64,000 nt of DNA from Flavobacterium ovatum. GTDB taxonomy: Bacteria; Bacteroidota; Bacteroidia; Flavobacteriales; Flavobacteriaceae. The position numbers and the translations under genes are program-made. Below, piece by piece: positions 1 to 9,497 of the stretch. Every line of letters starts with the position of its first letter. Position 1 is the stretch's first letter. Below the pieces are notes generated by a model. It worked only from the letters and a program-made list of their open reading frames with translations, searched no databases and was not told the origin of the DNA. The stretch lies in contig NZ_CP160035.1 of NCBI RefSeq assembly GCF_040703125.1, positions 2,135,001 to 2,199,000 on the forward strand, written 5' to 3'.

Positions 1-609
1 GCCATGTCAAGTGTGATTTCCACAACTTGGTTTCGTTTAACAGAACTTATCTTTTGGAGATGATTGATCACTGTCTCGGCTTTTGTCCCTGCTACTATTG
101 CTCCTTTTTGACCTTTAGCAGCTTTATTTGTCACCACAGTATAGAGTTCGCTTATTGATAAATTGACTTCATCAATAGATAAATATTGCCCCATATTTTC
201 GGGGAATAATAACCATTCACTAGATTGCTGTCTTTGATTCCAGGTAGTAAAATTACTGAGATGTTTTTTATATTGTCGTTGTAGTTTCTTTCCGTTGATT
301 CCAAAGAAGAAGTCAATAGTTTGACAATCATTTGCTTTAGTATCTATTAATCTCTTTTAAAAAATCCGCAAATTCTTGAGTCATGCGGGTTCCTTGTGCT
401 ATACTATTCCAATCACGTTTAATTATTGCTTGAGATTCTTTATCAGTCCATCTTCGTCGTTTAATATGTAAATAAACCGAATTACTTCTCAAAGTGAAAT
501 CTTGAATAGTGATTTCATTTAAGGATCTTTTAGGAATAAGTTGATGATTGTGATGTTCTTTTGGAAGTTGTACCTTTTCTCTCCGAAGTAGAGTTGTGTT
601 TTCTCTTGT
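1..609 (-). pseudogene. ISAon1-family transposase remnant (two reading frames)
   Basis: On the minus strand two adjacent frames read as the halves of an ISAon1-type transposase. The upstream frame (about 609 to 337) contains the stretches KEHHNHQLIPKRSLNEITIQ and VYLHIKRRRWTDKE and ends in a stop at 337-339. The second frame, from about 355 to the window edge, contains YLSIDEVNLSISELYTVVTN, as in the DDE-type catalytic part of this family. The two-frame layout is normal for the family. However, the upstream half is preceded by an in-frame stop near 610 and has no usable start codon, so it has lost its N-terminus and looks dead. The downstream half continues off the window. Recognition is from remembered family sequence; no search was run. 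Confidence 0.75.
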
Positions 610-800
610 TCAATCTAGGTTTCAATAAAGTCAAAGTTTTACGGTTAATTAAGTAACTATGATTTTCAGCAGTTCTAGATACTTTTTTAAGACTTATTTT
701 TTAACGGTACATCCCGGAAATATGTGTCTCTTCAATTTTTGAGATTGATCTAAATAAAGCCAACTACAGTTCAATATTAGGCTGTATATCTATTAACTAA

Positions 801-838
801 AAAAGGCTTATACATAAATAATTGTATAAGCCTTTTTT
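801..838 (-). terminator. Rho-independent terminator after the wzc-like gene
   Basis: A near-perfect inverted repeat (arms 801-814 and 823-836, AAAAGGCTTATACA against its complement) has an A run on one side and a T run on the other. It lies just past the stop codon of the minus-strand tyrosine autokinase, so it can terminate that transcript. It may also stop plus-strand transcription. Confidence 0.8.
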
Positions 839-858
839 TAAATTATAACGACAGTTTT

Positions 859-3189
859 TTAAGAGAACCATCTTTTTGACCAGTGTTTTTTTACAGGCTC
901 TATATCTTCTCCATAACCATAGCCATAACCATAGTTAAAATTAGCTTTGCCTTGCATTCCATTTAATACATAAACAACGTTTTTTAATTTATTTTTGACC
1001 ATTAAATCAGTCGAATATCGAATTAACTGTTTCTCTGTATAGTTATAACGGGTTGTATAGACTGTTAAATCAACTAAATTAGAAATTAGAAATGTATCAT
1101 TAACATAGATTGTAGGCGCTGAATCTATAATAATGTAATCGTATTCTTTCTTAGCTTCATTCAACAACGTCTCTAACCTACCATTTGAGAGTAAATTTGA
1201 TGAATTAGGAGGGATGATACCTGTAAACAATAGGTGTAAATCATTATTGTATGGATTTTTTGTGACTAATAGGTCTTTCCAATTAGTATCAATTTCATGC
1301 AAATAAGTAGACAAACCTTTATTATTATCTTCCATATAGAAAGCTTCTTTAAGTTTTGGCTTCCTCATATCCGCACCTATAATCAATACCTTTTTATTAT
1401 AACTCGCTAATGCCAAAGATAAATTAGAAGAGATATATGTTTTTCCCTCTCCTTTTATTGAAGAGGTTACCAATATCACTTTTCCTAATTTGTTTTCATT
1501 AAGTGGTAACGAAAAGTTAATGTTGGAGGATAAAATTCTGAAAATTTCAGAGTGTATCGAACGCTCGTCTTTGTTTTTAAAGATTGGTTTATCTTCAAAA
1601 TAAGGGATTTCAGCGACAACTGGAATGTTTGAAATTTGAAATTCAACTTCATCTTTAGATTTTATTTTGGTATCAAAAGTGAAATATAGATATAGTCCGC
1701 AAAATGGTAATAGCAGGCCTAACATTAGTGCTATAAGATAAAAATTAGATTTCTTTGGTGAAATAGGGTTTTTACTTCCATTTGCAAAATCAATTACTTT
1801 TAGAGAGGGTGAGGTAATTGCAAAAGCGATAGCCGACTCTTCTCTTTTTTGTAATAATAATAAATATAGTTCTTCTTTAATTTTTTGTTGTCGTTCAATT
1901 CCTCTTAGAAATTGTTCATCACTAGGGATTTTAGTAATCAGTCTATTAGCGTTATTGAACTCTTTTTCCTGTTGGGACAGACTAATTTTTAATTGCTTAG
2001 AATAGGTTGAAATTGATTGTTTGATATTGTTTTTTACCATTCCTATTTTGGAATCTAATCCTATTAAAGTTGGATTTTGGCTTCCAGCTGTTTTAAATAA
2101 TTTATCACGTTCAATCACTAAAACATTGAATTCCGCGATTAATGTGTTGATAATTTCATTTTCCAGTCCTAGATTGGCAGGCAGAATGTTGGTCATGTTT
2201 TTGTCATCAATGGCATCTTTTAATAAATTGGATAGCGCTAATTGAGTTTCTACTTTAAAAAGTTCTGATTCTGATGCCGCCTTTTTTTCCATGTCCAAAG
2301 TAACATCCGCCTGAATAAAACTTAAATTATTAGATTGTTTAAATTGTTTCTTTTTATTCTCAATACTGTCTAGTTCTAGGCTTAGATATTTGAAACGGTC
2401 ATGAATAAAATCAATGGTTCTTTTAGAGACTAACTGTCGGTCGTTGATACCATCTTCATTAAATATTTCAATGATTTTATTAACAACAGCTACTGATTTT
2501 TCAAAATTCTCATCTTCTATACCTACTATTAATATTTCGCTGTCACTTTTTCCATTCGTAGTCACATTTAATTTATCGGAAAGCATATTAACAGCACTTT
2601 TAGTCGGTATAATAGCTACACGGTAGGCTAATTCACTATTGATATTATCGTAATTAGGGTTGGGTTTAATTTGAATTTTTTGGTTATTAATTTTTGTAGT
2701 GGCATATTGACCTTTTACCTCAATCGTTTTTCCGTCAGTCTTTATAGTATATCCTTGTTTGGTTATTTCAATCTGAAATTCAATGGGTGGAAAATCTTTA
2801 TTTTCTAATGGTTTTATTATGATAGGGATATTCCATAATTCAGTATTAACAAACTTTCCCTCATGGTAATATTTCGTCGTTAAATTTAAATCACTTACTA
2901 CCGGCTCTAAAATTTTCCTGGAGGTAATCACTTCAATTTCATTATCTAAGTTCACTTTTGAACCAGACCACAAATCTGCGGCATCCTTAGGCATAAGGGA
3001 GGTTTTACTGTCATCCAGAATTTTTATTTTAGATTCAATACTATAGATATTCTTAGTATATCTTAAGTAAATAGTCATGGAGACGAGTGCTATAAAGGTC
3101 GTCACGGCAAATAATTTCCAATACTTTAAATATTTGAAGACTAAATTTTTTGTTGCAATTTGATTGTCAAAACCGAATTCATTTTCCAT
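859..3189 (-). CDS. Polysaccharide tyrosine autokinase, Wzc-like (Wzz domain plus BY-kinase)
   Basis: This 776-residue inner-membrane protein controls export and chain length of exopolysaccharide by cyclic autophosphorylation. An N-terminal Wzz-type segment has a first membrane helix near residues 28-48. A long periplasmic coiled-coil/GNVR region follows, then a second helix near 485-505. The cytoplasmic BY-kinase shows Walker A (SIKGEGKT, about 577-584), Walker A' (VLIIGADMRKPK, about 601-612) and Walker B (DYIIIDSAP, about 684-692). The tail carries a tyrosine cluster, YGYGYGYG (about 753-760), the usual autophosphorylation site. The Wza-like gene ends only 4 bases upstream, so the two are co-transcribed. 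The fused periplasmic and kinase parts match the Wzc type, not the split CapA/CapB type. Confidence 0.93.
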   Translation of the reverse strand: MENEFGFDNQIATKNLVFKYLKYWKLFAVTTFIALVSMTIYLRYTKNIYSIESKIKILDDSKTSLMPKDAADLWSGSKVNLDNEIEVITSRKILEPVVSDLNLTTKYYHEGKFVNTELWNIPIIIKPLENKDFPPIEFQIEITKQGYTIKTDGKTIEVKGQYATTKINNQKIQIKPNPNYDNINSELAYRVAIIPTKSAVNMLSDKLNVTTNGKSDSEILIVGIEDENFEKSVAVVNKIIEIFNEDGINDRQLVSKRTIDFIHDRFKYLSLELDSIENKKKQFKQSNNLSFIQADVTLDMEKKAASESELFKVETQLALSNLLKDAIDDKNMTNILPANLGLENEIINTLIAEFNVLVIERDKLFKTAGSQNPTLIGLDSKIGMVKNNIKQSISTYSKQLKISLSQQEKEFNNANRLITKIPSDEQFLRGIERQQKIKEELYLLLLQKREESAIAFAITSPSLKVIDFANGSKNPISPKKSNFYLIALMLGLLLPFCGLYLYFTFDTKIKSKDEVEFQISNIPVVAEIPYFEDKPIFKNKDERSIHSEIFRILSSNINFSLPLNENKLGKVILVTSSIKGEGKTYISSNLSLALASYNKKVLIIGADMRKPKLKEAFYMEDNNKGLSTYLHEIDTNWKDLLVTKNPYNNDLHLLFTGIIPPNSSNLLSNGRLETLLNEAKKEYDYIIIDSAPTIYVNDTFLISNLVDLTVYTTRYNYTEKQLIRYSTDLMVKNKLKNVVYVLNGMQGKANFNYGYGYGYGEDIEPVKKHWSKRWFS

Positions 3190-3193
3190 TAAT

Positions 3194-3946
3194 TTAAAAT
3201 TTGATAAGTAAAAAACTTGTTAACAATATAGACACTATTGAAAGTAAAGCACTAGGACTTGAGATCAGTCCGGCAGATTTAATCTTAGCCTCGTTTGGAT
3301 TTACAATGATTACATCGTTTGGTTTGATATAGTAATAGGGTGAGCTAAACCAATCGGTTGACGTCAGATCAATATGAATGATTTTTTTTTCATCGTTTTC
3401 TTGACGAATCAGCATGATGTCATTTCTCCTTCCGTTAATAGTAAGATCGCCAGCTAATCCTATGACTTGTAATAAGGTTATATTTTTTTCTGTAAAATTG
3501 TAAGTACCAGGCGTGTTCACTTCTCCTAAAACAGTTATTTTTGAATTTAATAATCGAACAACTACAGTTGGGTTTTTCAAATGCCCTTGTGTAATTAATT
3601 TATTGGTCAAAAATAATTCTAGTTCTTCAGTTGATTTATCGATTACTGTGATAAGTCCTAATACAGGCAAAGTGATTTTTCCAGAATTATCTACTAAATA
3701 ACCTACATCTGTAATAGAGGCTAAATTGTAGGGTGCTGAAGATTCAATATCTAAAGAATAAATTTTGACACTTAAGATGTCATCAATATTGATGTTTTTA
3801 TCGATTCTGATTGCTTGCTGGTAATTCTTTTGCTCCGAATTTTGAAAGTACAATATATCCTTTTTTGTAGAACAAGAAAAAAAAGTATTAGTGACTATAA
3901 AGACGAGTAGTAATTTAAGACTAGTTGACATCGCTTTTTGTTTCAT
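3194..3946 (-). CDS. Polysaccharide export outer-membrane lipoprotein, Wza-like
   Basis: This 250-residue protein has a lipoprotein signal peptide with lipobox FFSC (Cys25). A polysaccharide-export domain and an SLBB-like region follow (around ITVLGEVNTPGTYNF, where export proteins carry a beta-grasp fold). A hydrophobic C-terminal segment (SALLSIVSILLTSFLLIKF) probably spans a membrane. Family members form the periplasmic and outer-membrane channel that passes polysaccharide out, working with the Wzc-like kinase 4 bases downstream. Met6 is an alternative start that would still leave a good signal peptide. The two genes are divergent from the main biosynthetic block, which they probably serve. 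Confidence 0.9.
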   Translation of the reverse strand: MKQKAMSTSLKLLLVFIVTNTFFSCSTKKDILYFQNSEQKNYQQAIRIDKNINIDDILSVKIYSLDIESSAPYNLASITDVGYLVDNSGKITLPVLGLITVIDKSTEELELFLTNKLITQGHLKNPTVVVRLLNSKITVLGEVNTPGTYNFTEKNITLLQVIGLAGDLTINGRRNDIMLIRQENDEKKIIHIDLTSTDWFSSPYYYIKPNDVIIVNPNEAKIKSAGLISSPSALLSIVSILLTSFLLIKF

Positions 3947-4790
3947 TATATTTAATTTGGTGTATTATAGTTTAAAGTCATAATGTAATGTTGGAAATAT
4001 TTATAGTCAATATTACATTATAAATATCAAATTTAATGATTCTTCAATTTTAAATTTGCGACAAAAGTAGTACAAATTAAACCGAGATTGTTTTAAAAGT
4101 AATAAGTGTATTAAATGATGGGATAAGTGGTTTTGGTTTTGGTAAAGTAAATCAAACAATAGAAGAATTACATCCCACGTTTTATGTTAATTATTAATTT
4201 ATAGATTTTAAAAAAAAAGCTTATTTTTTTGTAGTTAAATTATTGCAGTTTAGTTGTTTATGTATATCTTATTTGAACCTAGTGTTTTTATTTTAGTGAT
4301 GGAGTTAATTTTAATAAATTTCATTTTACTGTAGTATCCAAGTTATTGTTATTTATATAAATTACCAATGTATTTATGATTCAACGGATAAACTTAATAA
4401 AATAACTCATATCAATTTCAAAATTGATTATGTGGTTTTTTTTTACAGCGTTAATTAGTATCCTAATCAAATCAACATAATTGGATGTTAAAAAGGGTTC
4501 GATTATATTAATACTCTTGAATTAGGATAAATTAGTCGAGAACTTTTGAGATATTTATTAATAACTCGTCATAGGTTTTTTATTTGTTGGTTTAGCATTA
4601 ATTATTAAAATGATCCTTTCATTTGTATACAATTTGAAAGGTTGTATTTAAAAATGGGATTAAGATAAAAGAGTTATCCTATTTAACTATTTTTTGTATT
4701 GAGGTAGGAATGCGCATTCGATTTGTTGTACTGTACTCCTGTGTAATTATTTTAATGTGTTTAGGAGTTATGCTCGTTTGATTTTATTCA
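3947..4790. other. Gene-free AT-rich interval upstream of the wza-wzc pair
   Basis: No coding sequence is recognisable in these 844 bases. An imperfect inverted repeat lies at about 3980-4024 (TAATGTAAT against ATTACATTA). A minus-strand match to the Bacteroidota -7 element TAnnTTTG lies at 4035-4028, but the nearest TTTG-like -33 candidate is spaced wider than the usual 17-23 bases. The promoter call is therefore weak. The interval must contain the wza-wzc promoter and the end of the LytTR transcript. Confidence 0.4.
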
Positions 4791-5537
4791 TCAAGGAATT
4801 AATGCCTGATTAACGTTTAAAATTTTATTCAAATCGTCTAATTTTCTTTTAGAGACTGGAACAATTTTATTGTTTTCCATTTCACAGTAGCAACCATCAG
4901 ATTTAATGACGTTCATTAGTTTATCGATACTAATTATATATTTATGGTGAATGCGACAAAATATTTCTGGGTTTAATATTTTTTGAAATTCGCCAAGATT
5001 CCTCGTTGCCATTTTAGTGGTTCCATTGTCCAAATGCACGATAGTATATCTACCGTCTGCTTCAAAATGCACAATTTTTTTTGTTTTTATTAATTCAATT
5101 TTTTTTGTAGACGTGATAGTTATGAAATTTTGATAATTATTTACCGGTCTCACATTTTCTAAAGTATTCGACTTTTGTTGAATTGTATATATTGTTTTTA
5201 TTAATGAAATCATGAATTCACCAGTATCTATTGGCAATAATATATAGTCGCTAATATTACATTTTAAAAATTTTAAGGCATGGTTTTCTGAATTACTTAA
5301 AATAATTATTTTAGAATTATTTTTAACTTTATTTTTTAGGAAATGTAATGATTCTTCTATGAAATTGGATATATTGATTACAATCAAATGGTAATATTTT
5401 GTTTGATATTTTTTATCTGCATCAGTGAATTTATCACAATAATCAATTGTTAAAATAGCATTCGGGATTGTATTTAGTAAAGGGTAAATTTTATTTTCGT
5501 CTTTTTTATCGTCTATTATTAATACTGATAAATTCAT
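4791..5537 (-). CDS. LytTR DNA-binding regulator with degenerate receiver domain
   Basis: This 248-residue protein has an N-terminal CheY-like receiver (about 1-118) and a C-terminal LytTR DNA-binding domain (about 138-245, with HFEADGRYTIVHL and FCRIHHKYIISI). The receiver keeps the acidic pair Asp9-Asp10. The phospho-acceptor Asp of LytR-type proteins is replaced by Asn55 (LIVINIS where relatives read LIFLDI), and the conserved Lys is replaced by Leu101 (DYILLPI for DYLLKPI). It therefore probably does not take part in ordinary phosphorelay. It lies alone, 844 bases upstream of the wza-wzc pair and next to the long leader of the polysaccharide block, so it is a candidate regulator of either. 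That role is inferred from position only. Confidence 0.85.
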   Translation of the reverse strand: MNLSVLIIDDKKDENKIYPLLNTIPNAILTIDYCDKFTDADKKYQTKYYHLIVINISNFIEESLHFLKNKVKNNSKIIILSNSENHALKFLKCNISDYILLPIDTGEFMISLIKTIYTIQQKSNTLENVRPVNNYQNFITITSTKKIELIKTKKIVHFEADGRYTIVHLDNGTTKMATRNLGEFQKILNPEIFCRIHHKYIISIDKLMNVIKSDGCYCEMENNKIVPVSKRKLDDLNKILNVNQALIP

Positions 5538-7045
5538 TCTTTTTTAATTATAGTTATTTATGAAGCTCAATTAAATGTATCGTAATTTTGAAAAGTTTTT
5601 GGTCCTTTTTTTATAGAGGAGATTGTTTTTTGTTGGTTATATAGTTAGGTGTTTTTTAACTTTATAGGTCTCATTTTAATGTATTTAAATGGCTAGTAAT
5701 AGTTGTTACTTTATATTGTTTAATTAATATTAATCGTTCGTTGTATAGCTTCGGTGTTAATTATAAATCAGTTATATATAACATGTACCTTGAAACCTTT
5801 AGGCTTAAAGGAATAATTATTTTCGGACTTTTTTTCCCAGTGCGAATCATTCTAACGGATAAAAAATAATCATCAAAACTTAATTATAATAAATAGTTTT
5901 ATGATTTTAAATGCTTAAAACATTTGTTACTGTGATGTAATGTCAACTCTTGTTGTTGCTCAACAACGAATTGGTCTGCCAAATATAATGAAAAACCTTG
6001 GTGGTTAAGACGATTATTAGTACATCAATTTATTTTAAAAATGATTTATTTTATATAAATACAATTTATTATGATGGTACTGCATTAGATTTGTTAAAAT
6101 TGATCGCCTAATATTTGTGTGTTTTTTTTCTTTCAAATATATAAGTAGTAGTGATTTTTATTTTTTAGCACTTATAGTAATTAAGATGACAGTTATTTTT
6201 AAAACTACTACATTTAATCAAATAATAGCTATTGTTTAGTTATTGGTTTTATTATATGTTAATTTCGCGCCAATTGTTTTAATATATAATAATGTTGTGA
6301 TTCGTAATTTATTCTACACTTAAACTGGGGGAAAAGTTGTTTAGATATTTACAAAGAATTGGTAATGAACTGTATTGCCCGATGATTTTCAAAACGATAT
6401 AATGGACTGATGCGAAGAAATCACTTGAAGTGCCTTTAGTTAAATACTATTTTTTTTGTATAAATTTCTAATAAGGTGAAAATGTTTTTTTTTTTTAACT
6501 CAGGAATGATAAGGTGGAAATTATAAACGTTGTTGGGTATTTAAGATCGATAATGCGTCTAGGTTACTGATTTACTAAGTCTTTTTTAAGTTTCGTTGTT
6601 GAAATAATTGTAGTTATTTTTAATTATTTGAAAGTGTTTTTTTATTAATGTTTCACAAATGTGATTCATTTGGCGGAGCCGTTGTAAAAACAGCCTAAAA
6701 TGGCTGTTTTGTCCCTGAATTTCATCATAAATAAGTATTAGATTACTTACTTATTAATCTAGATTTTTAATTGAATTCAAATATGATATAAGCGTTTATA
6801 TAAAATTATTAAAAATGTAATTTTTATATAAAAAAAAAAGAGACCTCTAACTATAGATGCTTTTATTTCTTTTTTAATAGATCAAATCGTTCGGCTGTCA
6901 TTCAGTAAATGCTTGCTCGAACTATTAATGGAAGATGGGATTAAGAAAAGAAGCTTTTACTTAGAACTCTTTTAAAGAGTAGTTTTATAAAACATATTAA
7001 TTACAATGTCAAATACTATAAAACACGAACAACGAATAATAAAAT
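5538..7045. other. Long gene-free leader between the LytTR gene and gmd
   Basis: These 1508 very AT-rich bases hold no open frame that I recognise on either strand. Visible structure consists of a small hairpin at 5794-5809 (CCTTTA...TAAAGG), a GTTGTTG...CAACAAC hairpin near 5951-5966, and the stem-loop at 6687-6710 listed separately. No clear TAnnTTTG promoter with a matching -33 element was found upstream of gmd. The interval presumably contains the divergent promoters of the regulator and of the polysaccharide operon, plus a long 5' untranslated leader. Decayed genes too worn to recognise cannot be excluded. Confidence 0.4.
6687..6710. terminator. Stem-loop in the leader of the polysaccharide operon
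   Basis: A perfect 9-base stem AAAACAGCC / GGCTGTTTT with a 6-base loop has a short T run on either strand. It is the best-formed hairpin in the 1.5-kb gap. It could be a terminator for minus-strand transcripts or an attenuator about 335 bases upstream of gmd. Confidence 0.45.
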
Positions 7046-8171
7046 ATGACTACACAAGCAAAAGTGGCATTTATTACAGGGGTTACAGGTCAAGATGGAG
7101 CTTATTTAAGTGAATTTTTATTAAAAAAAAGGATATATTGTTCACGGATTAAAAAGACGTTCTTCTTTATTTAACACTGATAGAATTGACCATTTGTATC
7201 AAGATCCACATGTGGACAACCGTAATTTCTTTTTACATTATGGGGACATGACCGATAGTACTAATTTAATTCGTTTAATCAAAGAGATAGCACCGGACGA
7301 AATTTATAATTTGGCAGCGATGAGTCACGTTGCAGTTTCATTCGAAACTCCCGAATATACTGGTAATGCAGATGGATTGGGAACATTGCGTATTCTTGAT
7401 GCAGTACGTTTGTTAGGACTGGAGAGAAAGACCCGTATTTACCAAGCTTCTACTTCTGAGTTGTACGATAAAGTACAGGAAGTACCGCAATCAGAAACGA
7501 CTCCTTTTTATCCACGTTCCCCTTATGCAGTAGCTAAGATGTATGCGTTTTGGATTACAGTAAATTATAGAGAGGCTTACGGTATGTATGGCTGTAATGG
7601 AATTTTGTTTAACCATGAATCACCTATTCGCGGGGAAACTTTTGTAACCCGTAAAATAACCAGAGCGACTTCTAGAATTGCTCTAGGATTACAAGATAAA
7701 TTTTACTTAGGAAATCTAGATGCTAAACGAGACTGGGGACATGCCAAAGATTACGTTCGTATGATGTGGATGATTTTACAGGCGGAAGAAGCAGAGGACT
7801 GGGTTATCGCTACAGGGACAACCACTCCAGTTAGAGAGTTTGTTAGAATGAGTTTTGCTGAAGTAGGAATTGAATTAGAGTTTACAGGAGTAGGAGTTGA
7901 TGAGAAAGCATTTGTTAAAGCATGCAACAACCCTGAATTCCAAATAGAAATTGGAAAAGAAGTTCTTGCAGTTGATCCTAAATATTTCAGACCAACGGAA
8001 GTTGATTTATTAATAGGGGACCCTACAAAAGCAAAAACAAAGTTAGGTTGGGAATGTAAATACGACTTGGCTGATTTAGTAAAAGACATGATGCAATCCG
8101 ACCTTAAATTGATGAAGAAAGATCAGTTTTTAAAGGATAATGGATACACAACACTCAATTATTTTGAATAA
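7046..8171 (+). pseudogene. gmd: GDP-mannose 4,6-dehydratase, frameshifted in a poly-A run
   Basis: The product would convert GDP-mannose to GDP-4-keto-6-deoxymannose, the precursor of GDP-fucose and related sugars. The ATG at 7046 opens with an intact Rossmann start (AFITGVTGQDGAYL). After 28 codons the frame breaks in a run of eight A at 7123-7130. Removing one A joins it to [20 protein letters not shown] and the rest of Gmd, giving 374 residues, the usual length. The remaining body has STSELYDK, the YAVAK (YxxxK) motif and [19 protein letters not shown]. The Asp in SELYDK replaces a Gly that is nearly always present. Read from the next Met (7194), the protein lacks its nucleotide-binding loop and cannot work. 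The break may be a true mutation, a sequencing slip, or be rescued by slippage on the A run. No GDP-fucose synthase gene follows, as it usually would. Confidence 0.85.
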
Positions 8172-8216
8172 GAAAATCTTTTTAAGTAACGATTTATTGA
8201 AGTTACAGTTTTACCA

Positions 8217-9497
8217 ATGCTAAATAAAATAAAATCACATCCACAGTATGATAAAGTACTTCATTGGGGGAAATTAATTAGCATTACGGGTTCTGCTCAA
8301 ATCATAGTACAAGCTGTAGGTTTTCTATCGGGGATTTTGATTATACGCTTATTACCAATTGAAGAATATGCTCTGTATACTTTGGCTAATACCATGTTAG
8401 GAACCATGACTGTTTTGGCTGATGGAGGAATATCTACAGGTGTAATGTCTCAAGGTGCTAAAGTATGGCAAGACAAAGAAAAGTTAGGTGCAGTTTTAGC
8501 AACAGGACTAGATTTAAGACGTAAGTTTGCTATAGGAAGCCTGATAATTGCTAGTCCCATATTAATTTACTTATTATTGCATAATGGTGCTTCTGAGTTG
8601 ACTACTTTTCTTATTGTAATTTCTTTAGTCCCTGCTTTTTTCGCAGCTTTATCCGATTCATTATTGGAAATTGTACCAAAATTACATCAGGATATTTTAC
8701 CTTTACAAAAAAATCAGGTTTTGGTAGGACTGGGGCGACTCTTACTTACTGTATTAACTGTATTTATTTTTCCTTGGACTTTTGTTGCCATATTAGCTAG
8801 TGGTTTATCTCGTATTTATGGAAATATTAAATTACGTAAAATAGCATATAAATTTGTTGATATAAAGCAACAATCAGATCCAGTAATACAGAAAGATATT
8901 TTACAAATGGTGAAAAGGATTTTACCCGGAGCCATCTATTTTTGTGTTTCAGGTCAAATAACGATCTGGTTGATTTCTTTTTTTGGAAACTCTAGTTCGG
9001 TTGCGCAACTAGGTGCCTTAGGGCGGTTGTCAATGTTACTTTCACTTTTAAGTGTTTTGATAGGGACATTAATTATACCACGTTTTGCACGGTTATCAGA
9101 AAACAGGAATCTTCTATTAAAGCATTATTTTCAGATTATGTTACTCTTGTTTTTGTTTATGATTGTTATTGTTGCAATTGTTTATATTTTTCCAGATCAA
9201 ATATTATGTGTGTTAGGGAAAAATTATTTGGGACTACAGCGGGAATTTCTATTGAGTATAATTGGAAGCTATTTTAACCTTATAGCAGGTGTTTATTTTT
9301 CGCTTTATACTAGTAGGGGATGGGCAATTAATCCTCTGTTTTCAATTACAATTAGCTTAATGGCTGTAGTTATTGGTGCATTTTTATTTAATGTATCAAC
9401 TTTATATGGAGTGTTAATTTTTAATATTTTTATAGCTATAACTCAGGTAGTTATAAATAGTGGTTATTGTCTAAAAAAAATAATATTTAATAAATGA
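8217..9497 (+). CDS. Polysaccharide repeat-unit flippase, Wzx-like
   Basis: This 426-residue, very hydrophobic protein has roughly twelve predicted membrane helices. Its N-terminal half resembles oligosaccharide flippases of the MATE/MOP superfamily (GSAQIIVQAVGFLSGILIIRLL, EEYALYTLANTMLG, DGGISTGVMSQG). It would translocate undecaprenyl-linked repeat units across the inner membrane. It follows gmd by 45 bases and overlaps the next glycosyltransferase by 4 bases (ATGA), so it is in the operon. The Wzy-like protein at 20130 and Wzc at 859 complete a Wzx/Wzy-type pathway. Confidence 0.87.
   Translation: MLNKIKSHPQYDKVLHWGKLISITGSAQIIVQAVGFLSGILIIRLLPIEEYALYTLANTMLGTMTVLADGGISTGVMSQGAKVWQDKEKLGAVLATGLDLRRKFAIGSLIIASPILIYLLLHNGASELTTFLIVISLVPAFFAALSDSLLEIVPKLHQDILPLQKNQVLVGLGRLLLTVLTVFIFPWTFVAILASGLSRIYGNIKLRKIAYKFVDIKQQSDPVIQKDILQMVKRILPGAIYFCVSGQITIWLISFFGNSSSVAQLGALGRLSMLLSLLSVLIGTLIIPRFARLSENRNLLLKHYFQIMLLLFLFMIVIVAIVYIFPDQILCVLGKNYLGLQREFLLSIIGSYFNLIAGVYFSLYTSRGWAINPLFSITISLMAVVIGAFLFNVSTLYGVLIFNIFIAITQVVINSGYCLKKIIFNK

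Noticed and set aside
1..609. Classic -1 programmed frameshift between the two transposase frames
   Set aside because: The second frame lies +1 (or -2) of the first, and a -1 shift at the TTTTTTAAAAG run would meet a stop two codons later. The copy is also N-terminally degraded, so no mechanism can be claimed.
7194..8171. A shorter gmd gene starting at 7194
   Set aside because: It would lack the Rossmann glycine loop, which is present just upstream in another frame from ATG 7046.
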